A stretch of DNA of 64,000 bases from Bacteroidia bacterium (GTDB lineage: Bacteria; Bacteroidota; Bacteroidia; CAIKAF01), in assembly GCA_016742095.1 (NCBI GenBank), contig JACVCJ010000011.1, positions 1-64,000 of the forward strand, in the 5' to 3' direction. Numbering within the stretch: the stretch's first letter is position 1; every line of letters begins with the position of its first letter. Position numbers and translations under genes: made by a program. Shown here piece by piece: positions 41,949-49,919 of the stretch. The notes beneath the pieces are model-generated. The model was not told the DNA's origin, did not search any database, and saw only the letters and a program-made list of their open reading frames with translations.

Positions 41949-42998
41949 ATGAAAAAGGCACCCTTCATACTTTTTTTTCTTTCCCTCTGTTTATTATGGA
42001 GTTGCAGCGGCAAACACCAGGCCACGCCCTACGATTTCAATATACCCCAGGGCTATCCGAAACCCATAGAACCTTCGGATAACCTTACCACCGTAGAAGG
42101 CGTAAAACTGGGACGTAAACTCTTTTACGACAAACGTTTATCCCGGGACAATACACAGTCCTGCGGCAGCTGTCACCAGCAGGAACACGGTTTTTCAGAC
42201 CCGGCCCGTTTCAGTAAAGGCATCAAGGGACAGGAAGGGCACCGGCAAAGCATGACGCTCATTAACCTGGCATACAACCCCTATCAGCGTTTTTTCTGGG
42301 ACGGCAGAGCTGAATCGCTGGAACAGCAGGCCTTTGAGCCGGTACGCAATCCCATCGAAATGGACAATACCTGGCCCGAAGTGGTAAAACGCATCCGGGC
42401 CGATAAAGAATACCTGAACCTTTTTGACGAAGCCTTCGGCACCCGCAAGATCGACAGTACCCTGGTAACCAAAGCGCTTGCCCAGTTCATGCGTACGCTT
42501 ATTTCGTTCGATTCCCGTTTTGACAAATACGTGCGTGGCGAACTGAACCTGACGCCCTCTGAATTCAACGGCTACAACCTGATACAGAGTCAGGTGAAGG
42601 GCGACTGCTTTCACTGCCACAATGCGGAGGACAAGCTGTTTACGGGCATGCGCCTGCTGAACAACGGCCTCGATCCTGAAAGTCAGTGGACCGATATGGG
42701 CTATTACAACGTGACCAAAAACCCGGCGGACAAAGCCAAGTTCAAGACCCCCACTTTGCGCAACATCATGGTTTCGGGGCCCTATATGCACGACGGACGC
42801 TTTAATACCGTGAAGGACGTCATTGAACAGCATTATTTCTTCGGCGGTAATATGAGCAGTACCATCGACCCGAACATGGAATACGTGAACCAGGGCCTGG
42901 ACCTGAGCGCCACCGATATACAGGACATCATTACCTTTCTGCATACCCTTACGGACGATTCCTTCCTTACCGATCCCGAATTTTCCGACCCCAATTAA
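41949..42998 (+). CDS. di-heme cytochrome c peroxidase-family lipoprotein (second copy)
   Basis: A 349-residue lipoprotein (LLWSC, Cys19) of the same superfamily as its upstream neighbour. Heme sites are CGSCH (72-76) and CFHCH (220-224); the inter-heme segment NPYQRFFWDGRAESLEQQAF is intact, with Trp117. The end contains KFKTPTLRNIMVSGPYMHDGRF and TDIQDIITFLHTLTD. ATG 41949 is preferred to the in-frame TTG at 41937, which lies in the -7 element. It may be the functional peroxidase of the pair, or the MbnH-type enzyme acting on the MbnP-like protein. Confidence 0.9.
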   Translation: MKKAPFILFFLSLCLLWSCSGKHQATPYDFNIPQGYPKPIEPSDNLTTVEGVKLGRKLFYDKRLSRDNTQSCGSCHQQEHGFSDPARFSKGIKGQEGHRQSMTLINLAYNPYQRFFWDGRAESLEQQAFEPVRNPIEMDNTWPEVVKRIRADKEYLNLFDEAFGTRKIDSTLVTKALAQFMRTLISFDSRFDKYVRGELNLTPSEFNGYNLIQSQVKGDCFHCHNAEDKLFTGMRLLNNGLDPESQWTDMGYYNVTKNPADKAKFKTPTLRNIMVSGPYMHDGRFNTVKDVIEQHYFFGGNMSSTIDPNMEYVNQGLDLSATDIQDIITFLHTLTDDSFLTDPEFSDPN

Positions 42999-43006
42999 AC
43001 ACAGGT

Positions 43007-43192
43007 ATGTTCAGCGATTACTACGGCAAACCGGAACTGGAACCGGACGATTACTACAAAACGCCCGAAGGCTACATTGTTTTTACGGAGAAATACCACC
43101 TGAAAAGAGGGTACTGCTGCAAAAGCGGCTGCCGTCACTGCCCCTACGGCTATAATAAGAATACCGGGAAATTCGACAAGAAAAAACCCTGA
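43007..43192 (+). CDS. DUF5522 small protein
   Basis: A 61-residue protein of the DUF5522 family, recognised from YYKTPEGYIVFTEKYHLKRGYCCKSGCRHCPYGY. Four cysteines in CCKSGCRHC suggest a zinc or cluster site. It follows the di-heme gene by eight bases and is probably in the same transcript. Similar small proteins accompany oxidoreductase-type loci in Bacteroidota. Function unknown. Confidence 0.85.
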   Translation: MFSDYYGKPELEPDDYYKTPEGYIVFTEKYHLKRGYCCKSGCRHCPYGYNKNTGKFDKKKP

Positions 43193-43507
43193 TCTTTAAA
43201 CGGGCTGCGTACACAAAAGCGGGTACGGCCATTTCTTTTTCGGATACAGGTGCCCACGCCGCATTGAGTGGTATATTTATCCTTAAAAAAGCGAGATATT
43301 ACACTGATTATAAAGTCACAAATTACGTAATTACTGACTTTATGAATATACTTTTCTGACGTAGTTTTACAGTAAATCCCAATCACCATGCATACTCAAT
43401 GCAAAAACCGTAGTCTTTTGCGTGTATCGGCCCTTTTGTAACAAACTGAATAGGTTCAGTAGTGTTTGAAAATACGGGAGGCTGTCAATGCACGGCCTTC
43501 CGTTTTT
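43193..43507. other. 315-bp gene-free region with palindrome and two hairpins
   Basis: This lies between convergent genes. From 43260 to 43360 it is AT-rich with the 34-bp interrupted palindrome at 43310-43343. A -7-like TACTTTTC is at 43349-43356. A 17-codon frame (43388-43441, MHTQCKNRSLLRVSALL) shows no family. Two hairpins follow: ACTGAA/TTCAGT at 43444-43459 and a GC-rich terminator-like stem at 43474-43503. The stretch 43349-43508 could be a small RNA; this rests on layout only. Confidence 0.5.
43310..43343. repeat. 34-bp interrupted palindrome
   Basis: ATAAAGTCA (43310-43318) and TGACTTTAT (43335-43343) are perfect inverted arms. The inner AATTACGTAATT (43321-43332) is itself palindromic; only the dinucleotides on either side do not pair. 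Fifteen of 17 positions pair, and there is no T-run, so a protein-binding site or cruciform fits better than a terminator. Confidence 0.7.
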
Positions 43508-43508
43508 C
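43474..43508. terminator. bidirectional terminator between the DUF5522 and amidohydrolase genes
   Basis: CGGGAGGC (43475-43482) pairs with GCCTTCCG (43495-43502) with one G-T pair over a 12-base loop, followed on the plus strand by TTTTTCTATTT. The T-run is better on the plus strand; the stem lies just past the stop of the minus-strand amidohydrolase gene, so it can serve both. Confidence 0.6.
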
Positions 43509-44800
43509 TATTTACCGTATTTCTGCAGGTACATCCGGTTCAGTTCTGCCTGGTGATCATCCAGCTGCAGCGCGCGGCCATCGATAAAGGCATGGCTGAG
43601 TTTATTGCTTTTCATGTCCAGGGCATCGCCTTCACTGATGAACAGGGTGGCGCTTTTGCCGGGTTCCAGGGAACCGTAGCGGGCATCGATACCCAGTATT
43701 TTAGCCGTGTTCAGGGTGATCAGCTTCAGGGCTTCTTCCGGCGATATGCCGTAGGCAGCGGCCGTTCCCGCCAGGAAAGGCAGGTTGCGGCAGCCCATGG
43801 CTTCCATGTCGCCACTGTAATCCAGGCAGAAAAGTACGCCTGCTTTATACAGCTTATAAGGCAGACTGTAGGGCGCGTCCACGGGATCGTCGGGCACATC
43901 GGGCAGGATATGTGTACGGCGCAGGATCACGGGTACGCGGTGTTCCTTAAGGATATCGGCCGCTTCGTATATATTTCCGCCGGCTTTCAGCACCAGGTTC
44001 TTTACGCCGATGGAGCTGAAGAACAATACGGCCTGCCGGGCTTCCCAGGCACCCTGCACCTGCACGTACAGGCGCTGCTCTCCTTTAAAGATACGACGCA
44101 GGGCATGCAGTTTAAAATCTTTCTCGGGCGAAAGGGTATCGTACACGGCCGCCCGCCGGAAAAAATCCTTCAGTTTCTGTAAGTTCTCCTCCAGTTTTTT
44201 ATTGCGGTCGGCGGCTTCCTGTTCGGCCCACCAGCCCCCGCGCACCATAACGGCCGGCCACTGCATGTGCACACCATCGTCGGGCAGCACGGCGGCGTCT
44301 TCCCAGTTCCAGGCATCGAGCTGCATCACCGAAGAAGTACCGGAGATCATTCCCCCGCGCAGTACGGACTGGCAGAGCAGCACCCCGTTAAAACGAACGG
44401 TAGGTATAATTTTACTGTCGGTATTGTAGGCTACCAGGGCGCGTGCTTCGGGATTGAGTTCGCCCGTTTCGTCAAAATCGCGGGTGGCCTTTACCGCATC
44501 GATCTCCGTGAGTCCGAGTACTGTATTGGGCAAAATAAAGCCCGGGTATACATGTTTGCCCGTTCCGTCGATGATCTCTGCATCGCCGCTGTACGTTTCC
44601 TTACCCAGGGAAAGGATCCGGCCGTTCTCAAAAACGATGTTCCCGTTCTGGATGACCGTGCCCGTACCGGTATGAATGGTCGCATTGCGTATATACACCG
44701 GCTTCGACTGCACGGCACCCGGCGAAGGACGCTGCGCAGATACCGATGTAACCGCAAAAAGCAGAAAATTTAGTATATATATTTTTTTCAGATCCGACAT
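43508..44800 (-). CDS. amidohydrolase-family protein lacking the HxH motif
   Basis: A 430-residue secreted protein (signal MSDLKKIYILNFLLFAVTSVSAQ) with the fold of imidazolonepropionase-like amidohydrolases: IRNATIHTGTGTVIQNGNIVFENGRILSLG, IDGTGKHVYPGFIL and the C-terminal GISPEEALKLITLNTAKILGIDARYGSLEPGKSATLFI. The segment that normally reads PGxIDxHxH is YPGFILPNTVLGL, without the two histidines, so metal-dependent catalysis is doubtful. It lies 13 bases downstream of the 985-residue amidohydrolase and the two probably act together. ATG 44800 is chosen for its signal peptide. Confidence 0.85.
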   Translation of the reverse strand: MSDLKKIYILNFLLFAVTSVSAQRPSPGAVQSKPVYIRNATIHTGTGTVIQNGNIVFENGRILSLGKETYSGDAEIIDGTGKHVYPGFILPNTVLGLTEIDAVKATRDFDETGELNPEARALVAYNTDSKIIPTVRFNGVLLCQSVLRGGMISGTSSVMQLDAWNWEDAAVLPDDGVHMQWPAVMVRGGWWAEQEAADRNKKLEENLQKLKDFFRRAAVYDTLSPEKDFKLHALRRIFKGEQRLYVQVQGAWEARQAVLFFSSIGVKNLVLKAGGNIYEAADILKEHRVPVILRRTHILPDVPDDPVDAPYSLPYKLYKAGVLFCLDYSGDMEAMGCRNLPFLAGTAAAYGISPEEALKLITLNTAKILGIDARYGSLEPGKSATLFISEGDALDMKSNKLSHAFIDGRALQLDDHQAELNRMYLQKYGK

Positions 44801-44813
44801 TTTCGTATATGCA

Positions 44814-47771
44814 TTAAGGTTCAAGATCATCGCAGTGGTAGTGATGTTCTTTTTGTTTAACGGGTTTGGCCGCTTTGCCCGATCTTACATCGGTATCGTT
44901 CAGCATTTTCTGTATGATGCGGTTGCGGTCGGCGGCCAGTATTTCCTGTTGTTTTTCGTGTACACTTCTGTCAAAATAACAAACTCCTTCGATATAGGTC
45001 TGCTCCACACGGGCGTAGATGCTGAGCGGGTTTGCGCTCCACAGTACCACATCGGCGTCCTTACCGCGCTCCACGCTACCCAGGCGTTTATCCAGGTGCA
45101 GCATGCGGGCGGGATTCAGGGTAACGGTCTTCCAGGCCTCTTCTTCGCTCAGTCCACCGTACTTGATCAGTTTGGCGGCTTCCTGGTTCAGGCGCCGGGC
45201 CATTTCGGCATCGTCGCTGTTGATGGCCGTCAGCACGCCCACTTTGGTCAGTATGGAAGCATTGTAAGGAATGGCCTCGTTCACTTCCATTTTGTAGGCC
45301 CACCAGTCGGCAAAGGTGGAGGCGGCGGCCCCGTGTTCCTTCATTTTATCGGCCACTTTATAGCCTTCGAGGATATGTGTAAAGGTGTTTACCCGGAAAC
45401 CATAACGGCGGGCCAGCTGCATGAGCATATTGATCTCGCTCTGTACATAGGAATGGCAGGTGATGAAGCGTTTCCCGCGCAGTATCTCCAGCACGGTCTC
45501 CAGGCGCAGGTCGCGGCGTGTGGCCGGGTCGCTCTTCAGGCTTTTTTCATATTCCAGTGCACGGGTGAACCAGTACTCAAAGGCCTGCTCCACACCCGGG
45601 CGGCTCTGCGGATAGCGGCCTCCGCCCCAGTTGCTCTGCTTTACGTTCTCGCCCAGGGCAAATTTGATGAATCCGTCGGCGCCGGCCAGTTTCATTTCTT
45701 CGGCAGTACGACCCCATTTCAGTTTGATGAACGAAGACTGTCCGCCGATGGGATTGGCCGAACCGTGCAGCTGCTGAACGGTAGTAACGCCCCCGGCCAG
45801 GTGCCTGTAAATATTGATGTCGTCGGGATTGATCACGTCGCTCATGCGGACTTCGGCCGAAATATTGGCCCCGGCCTCGTTCACCCCGCGGCTGAGCGCT
45901 ATGTGCGAATGTTCGTCGATGATGCCGCAGGTAAGGTGTTTGCCCGTAGCGTCGATCACGCGGGCATTCCCGGCAGGGAGGTTTGTACCCAGCTCCCGGA
46001 TCTTACCGTCTTCCAGCAGTACATCGGTATTGGTCAGAATGCCCCGTTCCGTATTGGTCCACACGGTGGCATTGCGTATAAGCGTACGGCCTGCAGCCGG
46101 CAGGGGTTCCGGACTGCCAAAAGCAGTAAAGGGATAGGGCACGGGCGGAATGCTGTCGGTTTTTTCTTTTTCGTCTTTCTTTTCCTTTTCAGCCTCTTTG
46201 TTCTTAACGGCCGTCCATATATTGATGGTACCATCGGGATCATTGCCCAGGCCGGAGAGATTACCTTCGGCATCCACTTTACCCGTGAGCAGGAAAAGGC
46301 CCAGGGAATCTTCAGGCAGACGCAGCTGCAGTTCCAGCAGAGGGTCTTTGAACTGGGCCTGAGCCTTCCCTTTTTTACCGGCCTCGTCGCTCAGCGTAAG
46401 ATTCCATTTATCGGGTTCACCTTCTATTTTAAGCGTATACGTTTTTTCCGTTCCCAGCTGTATGCGGTAACTGCCTTTGAGGTCCGGCGCGGGATAGGCT
46501 TTCATAAAAACCGCTTCGCCCTGCACAATGGTGGCGTAATTCCAGCTGTTTTCCCTGAACAGATCGCCTGAAAAAATAAAGAAGCTGGCAAAAGCACCTT
46601 TCCGCAGATGCCCGGCACGGTCTTCTTTCATCAGCTGAGCCGGCGTATGGGTAAGGGCTTTGAGTATTTCGGCAGCGGGCAGTCCGCATTTTTTCACTTT
46701 ACGCAGGGCCGCATAGAACTGGTTCTTGTCTTTGAGTCCGTCCAGGGTAAAACAGAAAGGCACGCCGGCCTTATGCAGCAGGGCCGGGTTATAGGGCGCC
46801 ATTTCCCAGTGCAGCAGCTGACTGTACCATATTTCACGGGTCAGTTCGGGGTTGCGCACGTCAAAAGCGGCCGGGAACTGCAGGGGAAGGATGAATGTCC
46901 CCCCGGTAGCCTTCATTTCGGCGGCGCGCTGGTACTCCGTGCCCGAACCTTTGAATACATATTGAAAACCGGCTTCATCGCCCGTTTTATCGGCCCGCAG
47001 CACGTCCCATTTGTCGCGGGTGGCGATCAGGGAGGGCAGTCCGGCATGATCGTTCAGAGCTTTCAGGGAAAGGTTGGTCTCTTTTTTAAAGCCGTATTTT
47101 GCATACCAGGCAGCGTCCAGGTAAGTTTGCCGCAACAGGGCTATGGCCCCGGCCAGGGAACTCGGGTAGACCTGTGCGGAGGCCGGTTTCTCGAAGGAAC
47201 AGAACATGGCGGCATCTTCACGGATAATGCTTTTCTGCGGCAGTTTTTTACCGGTATGTACCAGGGCGCCCGTTCCGCTGATGATCCCTTCGGGTACAAA
47301 GCTCAGCAGGCTGCCGAAGCCCAGTTTCCGGTAGGCTTCCATCGCATCACCGCCGCCTGTGAACACAGACACGGCACGTACATCGGCCCGGATGGCGTCG
47401 TTGGAAGCCCTCGCCGTACTTTGTGAAGCGGCATAGCCTCCGCGCTGTTTTTCAGGCATTTTCAGCGGCTCCAGCCCTGCTCCCGGCGCATACAGGTCCA
47501 TAAAGGCAGGATACACCCAGGCGCCGCGGCCGTCGATGACCACAGCAGCGGGCGGAACAGGGAGGTCTTTGCCGGAAGCCGTAACCATACCGTCCTGCCA
47601 GATGAGTATACCATTTTCGATGACGGTAGCATGGTCCTGCACCAGGGTAATGTTCCGCAGAGCGTACACCGAATGATCGTCGCTTTCGGTACCGTTGGGC
47701 CACCAGCCCGACTGGGCCTGCAGGCATGTATATACGAACAGGAAGCTGATACTTAAAATAAAGCTGCGCAT
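44814..47771 (-). CDS. two-module secreted amidohydrolase, 985 residues
   Basis: A 985-residue protein with a signal peptide (MRSFILSISFLFVYTCLQAQ). The N-terminal half (about 30-430) is an amidohydrolase-like module whose metal segment YPAFMDLYAPGAG has no HxH. A linker with a charged KEAEKEKKDEKEKTDSIP region (about 530) precedes the C-terminal module (about 560-985), which has the intact CGIIDEHSHIALSRG (HSH near residue 618) and the closing LSEEEAWKTVTLNPARMLHLDKRLGSVERGKDADVVL. Only this second module should bind metal. Substrate unknown; a role on peptides or cyclic amides outside the cell is plausible. A perfect -7 element ends 4 bases before its ATG. Confidence 0.88.
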   Translation of the reverse strand: MRSFILSISFLFVYTCLQAQSGWWPNGTESDDHSVYALRNITLVQDHATVIENGILIWQDGMVTASGKDLPVPPAAVVIDGRGAWVYPAFMDLYAPGAGLEPLKMPEKQRGGYAASQSTARASNDAIRADVRAVSVFTGGGDAMEAYRKLGFGSLLSFVPEGIISGTGALVHTGKKLPQKSIIREDAAMFCSFEKPASAQVYPSSLAGAIALLRQTYLDAAWYAKYGFKKETNLSLKALNDHAGLPSLIATRDKWDVLRADKTGDEAGFQYVFKGSGTEYQRAAEMKATGGTFILPLQFPAAFDVRNPELTREIWYSQLLHWEMAPYNPALLHKAGVPFCFTLDGLKDKNQFYAALRKVKKCGLPAAEILKALTHTPAQLMKEDRAGHLRKGAFASFFIFSGDLFRENSWNYATIVQGEAVFMKAYPAPDLKGSYRIQLGTEKTYTLKIEGEPDKWNLTLSDEAGKKGKAQAQFKDPLLELQLRLPEDSLGLFLLTGKVDAEGNLSGLGNDPDGTINIWTAVKNKEAEKEKKDEKEKTDSIPPVPYPFTAFGSPEPLPAAGRTLIRNATVWTNTERGILTNTDVLLEDGKIRELGTNLPAGNARVIDATGKHLTCGIIDEHSHIALSRGVNEAGANISAEVRMSDVINPDDINIYRHLAGGVTTVQQLHGSANPIGGQSSFIKLKWGRTAEEMKLAGADGFIKFALGENVKQSNWGGGRYPQSRPGVEQAFEYWFTRALEYEKSLKSDPATRRDLRLETVLEILRGKRFITCHSYVQSEINMLMQLARRYGFRVNTFTHILEGYKVADKMKEHGAAASTFADWWAYKMEVNEAIPYNASILTKVGVLTAINSDDAEMARRLNQEAAKLIKYGGLSEEEAWKTVTLNPARMLHLDKRLGSVERGKDADVVLWSANPLSIYARVEQTYIEGVCYFDRSVHEKQQEILAADRNRIIQKMLNDTDVRSGKAAKPVKQKEHHYHCDDLEP

Positions 47772-47775
47772 CTTA

Positions 47776-47783
47776 CAAATTTA
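47776..47783 (-). promoter_or_regulatory. -7 promoter element of the 985-residue amidohydrolase, 4 bases from the start
   Basis: Reads TAAATTTG on the minus strand (exact TAnnTTTG). Four bases (TAAG) separate it from the ATG at 47771. Confidence 0.55.
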
Positions 47784-47863
47784 CCCGTATAAACCAGAAA
47801 AGCAAACCGGCCTGCTTTTAGACAAAAAATCCCCTGAATGTGTGAGTCGCCATTTATTATTTA

Positions 47864-47871
47864 TACCTTTG
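47864..47871 (+). promoter_or_regulatory. -7 promoter element before the small cytochrome genes
   Basis: TACCTTTG is an exact TAnnTTTG match 19 bases before the ATG at 47891. Confidence 0.5.
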
Positions 47872-47890
47872 AACCTGTAAAAAAAATCAC

Positions 47891-48343
47891 ATGAGATCAG
47901 GATTATTACACGCACATTCAGGGTTACGCTACGTGGCTCTGGCTTTATTGATCGCGGCCATAGGAGCCGGTTTTGCCGCCATTATGTCTAAAAAGGCATA
48001 CACCCCGGGAAGCCGCAAGCTGTATTCTTTTGCTATGGTAAGCACGCATATTCAGCTGCTGATCGGTATTGTGCTGTACATCATGAACAGCGTACCCATG
48101 ATCTCGGCCGTAGGCATGGGCGAAGTGATGAAGGAAGAAGAAAAACGTTTCTGGGTGATCGAACACCCCATCATGATGCTGCTGTCGGTGATCCTGATCA
48201 CGGCCGGTTTTTCCATGGGCAAGAGAGCCAGGATCGATCTGGCCAAGCACCGTATTACCACGGTATTTTACCTGCTGGGACTTATCCTCATCTTTTTTGC
48301 GATCCCATGGCCGTTCATGTCGCCCGGCCGTCCCTGGTTTTAA
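47891..48343 (+). CDS. small membrane protein, cytochrome b-like
   Basis: A 150-residue protein with four hydrophobic helices (RYVALALLIAAIGAGFAAIM, THIQLLIGIVLYIMN, HPIMMLLSVILITAGF and TTVFYLLGLILIFFAIPWPF). Conserved-looking histidines at the start (LLHAHSGLRY) and within helices (THIQ, EHPIMM) could ligate heme; similar proteins are often labelled cytochrome b in Bacteroidota. It is 12 bases upstream of a c-type cytochrome lipoprotein gene and probably forms a small respiratory pair with it. Confidence 0.75.
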   Translation: MRSGLLHAHSGLRYVALALLIAAIGAGFAAIMSKKAYTPGSRKLYSFAMVSTHIQLLIGIVLYIMNSVPMISAVGMGEVMKEEEKRFWVIEHPIMMLLSVILITAGFSMGKRARIDLAKHRITTVFYLLGLILIFFAIPWPFMSPGRPWF

Positions 48344-48355
48344 TCCTCCCCACGT

Positions 48356-48682
48356 ATGAACAAGAACCTATTTTCAACCGTAATACCGGGTATTTTTTGT
48401 ATCTTGTATGCATGCGGTAACGGATCTGCGCCGTCAAACAGCGAAAAAGCCGGTGCATCGGCGGCCGCAGTAAATTATACAAATGAGTGCAGCAGCTGTC
48501 ACGGCAGATCGGGCAACCTGATGATGGGCGGCGCCAAAGACCTTACCAGATCGGTGCTTTCCAAAGATGAGGTCGTGGCTATTATCAGCGGAGGTAAGGG
48601 CATGATGCCCGGCTTCAAAGATAAGTTCTCGGCACAGCAGATCGATGAGCTGGCCGTATATGCCGAAAGCCTGCGCAAGTAA
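48356..48682 (+). CDS. c-type cytochrome lipoprotein
   Basis: A 108-residue lipoprotein (MNKNLFSTVIPGIFCILYAC, Cys20) with one heme site CSSCH at 45-49, a distal Met in GGKGMMPGFKDKFS (near 85) and a final helix QQIDELAVYAESLRK typical of class I cytochromes. It should shuttle electrons at the periplasmic face. It lies between the cytochrome b-like protein and hflX, ten bases from the latter. Confidence 0.9.
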   Translation: MNKNLFSTVIPGIFCILYACGNGSAPSNSEKAGASAAAVNYTNECSSCHGRSGNLMMGGAKDLTRSVLSKDEVVAIISGGKGMMPGFKDKFSAQQIDELAVYAESLRK

Positions 48683-48692
48683 GGTTTTATAG

Positions 48693-49889
48693 ATGATAGA
48701 ATTCAAAAAGAGAACGATAGAAAAAGCCGTCCTAGTAGGCCTGGTGCTTCCTTCGCAACCCGAAGTAAAGCTCATGGAATACATGGACGAACTGGAATTC
48801 CTGGTGAATACCGCCGGGGGAAACGTAGTGAAACGTTTTTTCCAGAAAACACATAAGCCGCATCCGGCCACTTTTGTAGGCGAAGGTAAGCTGGAAGAGA
48901 TAAAGACCTATGTTTTTGCCGAAGACTGCGATATCGTAGTGTTCGACGATGAACTGAGCCCGGCACAGGTAAAGAACCTGGAAAATGAATTCAAGGACAA
49001 GGAAGTAAAAGTGGTGGACCGCACCACCCTGATCCTGGATATTTTTGCACAACGCGCCCAGACGGCACACGCCAAAACCCAGGTAGAACTGGCGCAGCTG
49101 CAATACCTGCTGCCCCGCCTTACCCGCATGTGGACGCACCTGGAACGCCAGAAAGGCGGTATCGGGATGCGCGGTCCGGGGGAATCGCAGATGGAGAGTG
49201 ACCGCCGGGCCATCAAGAACAAAATTGCCATCCTGCGTGCCAAGCTGAAAGACATCGATAAAGTAATGGCCACCCAGCGCAAGAACCGCGGCGAGCTGGT
49301 ACGCGTAGCCCTGGTAGGCTATACCAATGTGGGCAAAAGTACCCTGATGAACAGCCTGGCCAAAGCCGAAGTTTTTGCCGAGAACAAACTGTTTGCCACG
49401 CTGGACACCACCGTACGCAAGGTAACCATCGATAACCTGCCTTTCCTGCTTTCGGACACGGTGGGTTTTATACGTAAACTGCCCACGCAGCTGGTAGAAA
49501 GTTTCAAATCGACCCTGGACGAGACCCGGGAGGCCGATATCCTGCTGCATGTGGTGGATATTTCGCACCCGAACTTCGAAGATCATATCGCCGTGGTAAA
49601 AAAGACCCTGGAAGAGATCGGGGCGCTGAATAAACCCACCCTGCTGGTGTTCAACAAGGTAGACGCCTATAAAAAACTGGAAGAGTTGCCCGAATGGGAA
49701 CTGGACGGCGAATTTGAACGCAAACCGCTCGAAGAGCTCAAAGCCTCGTACATGGGTAAGGAAAATTCGCCCTGTATCTTTATTTCGGCTACGGAAAAGG
49801 AAAACTTTGAACAGTTCCGCAGCACCCTGCACGATATGGTAGAAAAAGTGCGGAGCGTACGTTACCCGCACAATCGCATATACTTATAA
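48693..49889 (+). CDS. hflX: ribosome-associated GTPase HflX
   Basis: HflX binds the 50S subunit and splits stalled ribosomes under stress. The 398-residue protein has the N-terminal HflX domain (HPATFVGEGKLEEIK; DDELSPAQVKNLENEF), a coiled linker (QLQYLLPRLTRMWTHLERQKGGIGMRGPGESQ), the G domain with P-loop GYTNVGKSTLMN (about 208-219), LSDTVGFIRKLP (G3) and NKVDAYKK (G4). It is the third gene of the transcript starting at 47864 and is closed by a strong bidirectional terminator. Confidence 0.95.
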   Translation: MIEFKKRTIEKAVLVGLVLPSQPEVKLMEYMDELEFLVNTAGGNVVKRFFQKTHKPHPATFVGEGKLEEIKTYVFAEDCDIVVFDDELSPAQVKNLENEFKDKEVKVVDRTTLILDIFAQRAQTAHAKTQVELAQLQYLLPRLTRMWTHLERQKGGIGMRGPGESQMESDRRAIKNKIAILRAKLKDIDKVMATQRKNRGELVRVALVGYTNVGKSTLMNSLAKAEVFAENKLFATLDTTVRKVTIDNLPFLLSDTVGFIRKLPTQLVESFKSTLDETREADILLHVVDISHPNFEDHIAVVKKTLEEIGALNKPTLLVFNKVDAYKKLEELPEWELDGEFERKPLEELKASYMGKENSPCIFISATEKENFEQFRSTLHDMVEKVRSVRYPHNRIYL

Positions 49890-49892
49890 AAA

Positions 49893-49918
49893 AAGGGGAC
49901 TTCCGGTCCCCTTCTCTT
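49893..49918. terminator. bidirectional terminator between hflX and the 182-residue gene
   Basis: AAGGGGAC (49893-49900) pairs perfectly with GTCCCCTT (49906-49913) over a 5-base loop. A-rich sequence precedes it and CTCTTTTTATTTT follows, so it works on both strands. Confidence 0.85.
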
Positions 49919-49919
49919 T

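Noticed and set aside
40000-43510. Methanobactin precursor peptide near the MbnP gene
   Set aside because: No short frame with the expected paired-cysteine core was found and there are no MbnB/MbnC-like genes in the window.
44676-46571. Long open frame on the plus strand, antisense to the 985-residue amidohydrolase
   Set aside because: It overlaps a well-supported gene completely, has no recognisable domain, and long antisense frames arise from the codon bias of this GC-rich DNA.
48732-49871. Long minus-strand frame opposite hflX
   Set aside because: It mirrors the hflX codons, shows no motif and lacks a promoter; hflX is certain.
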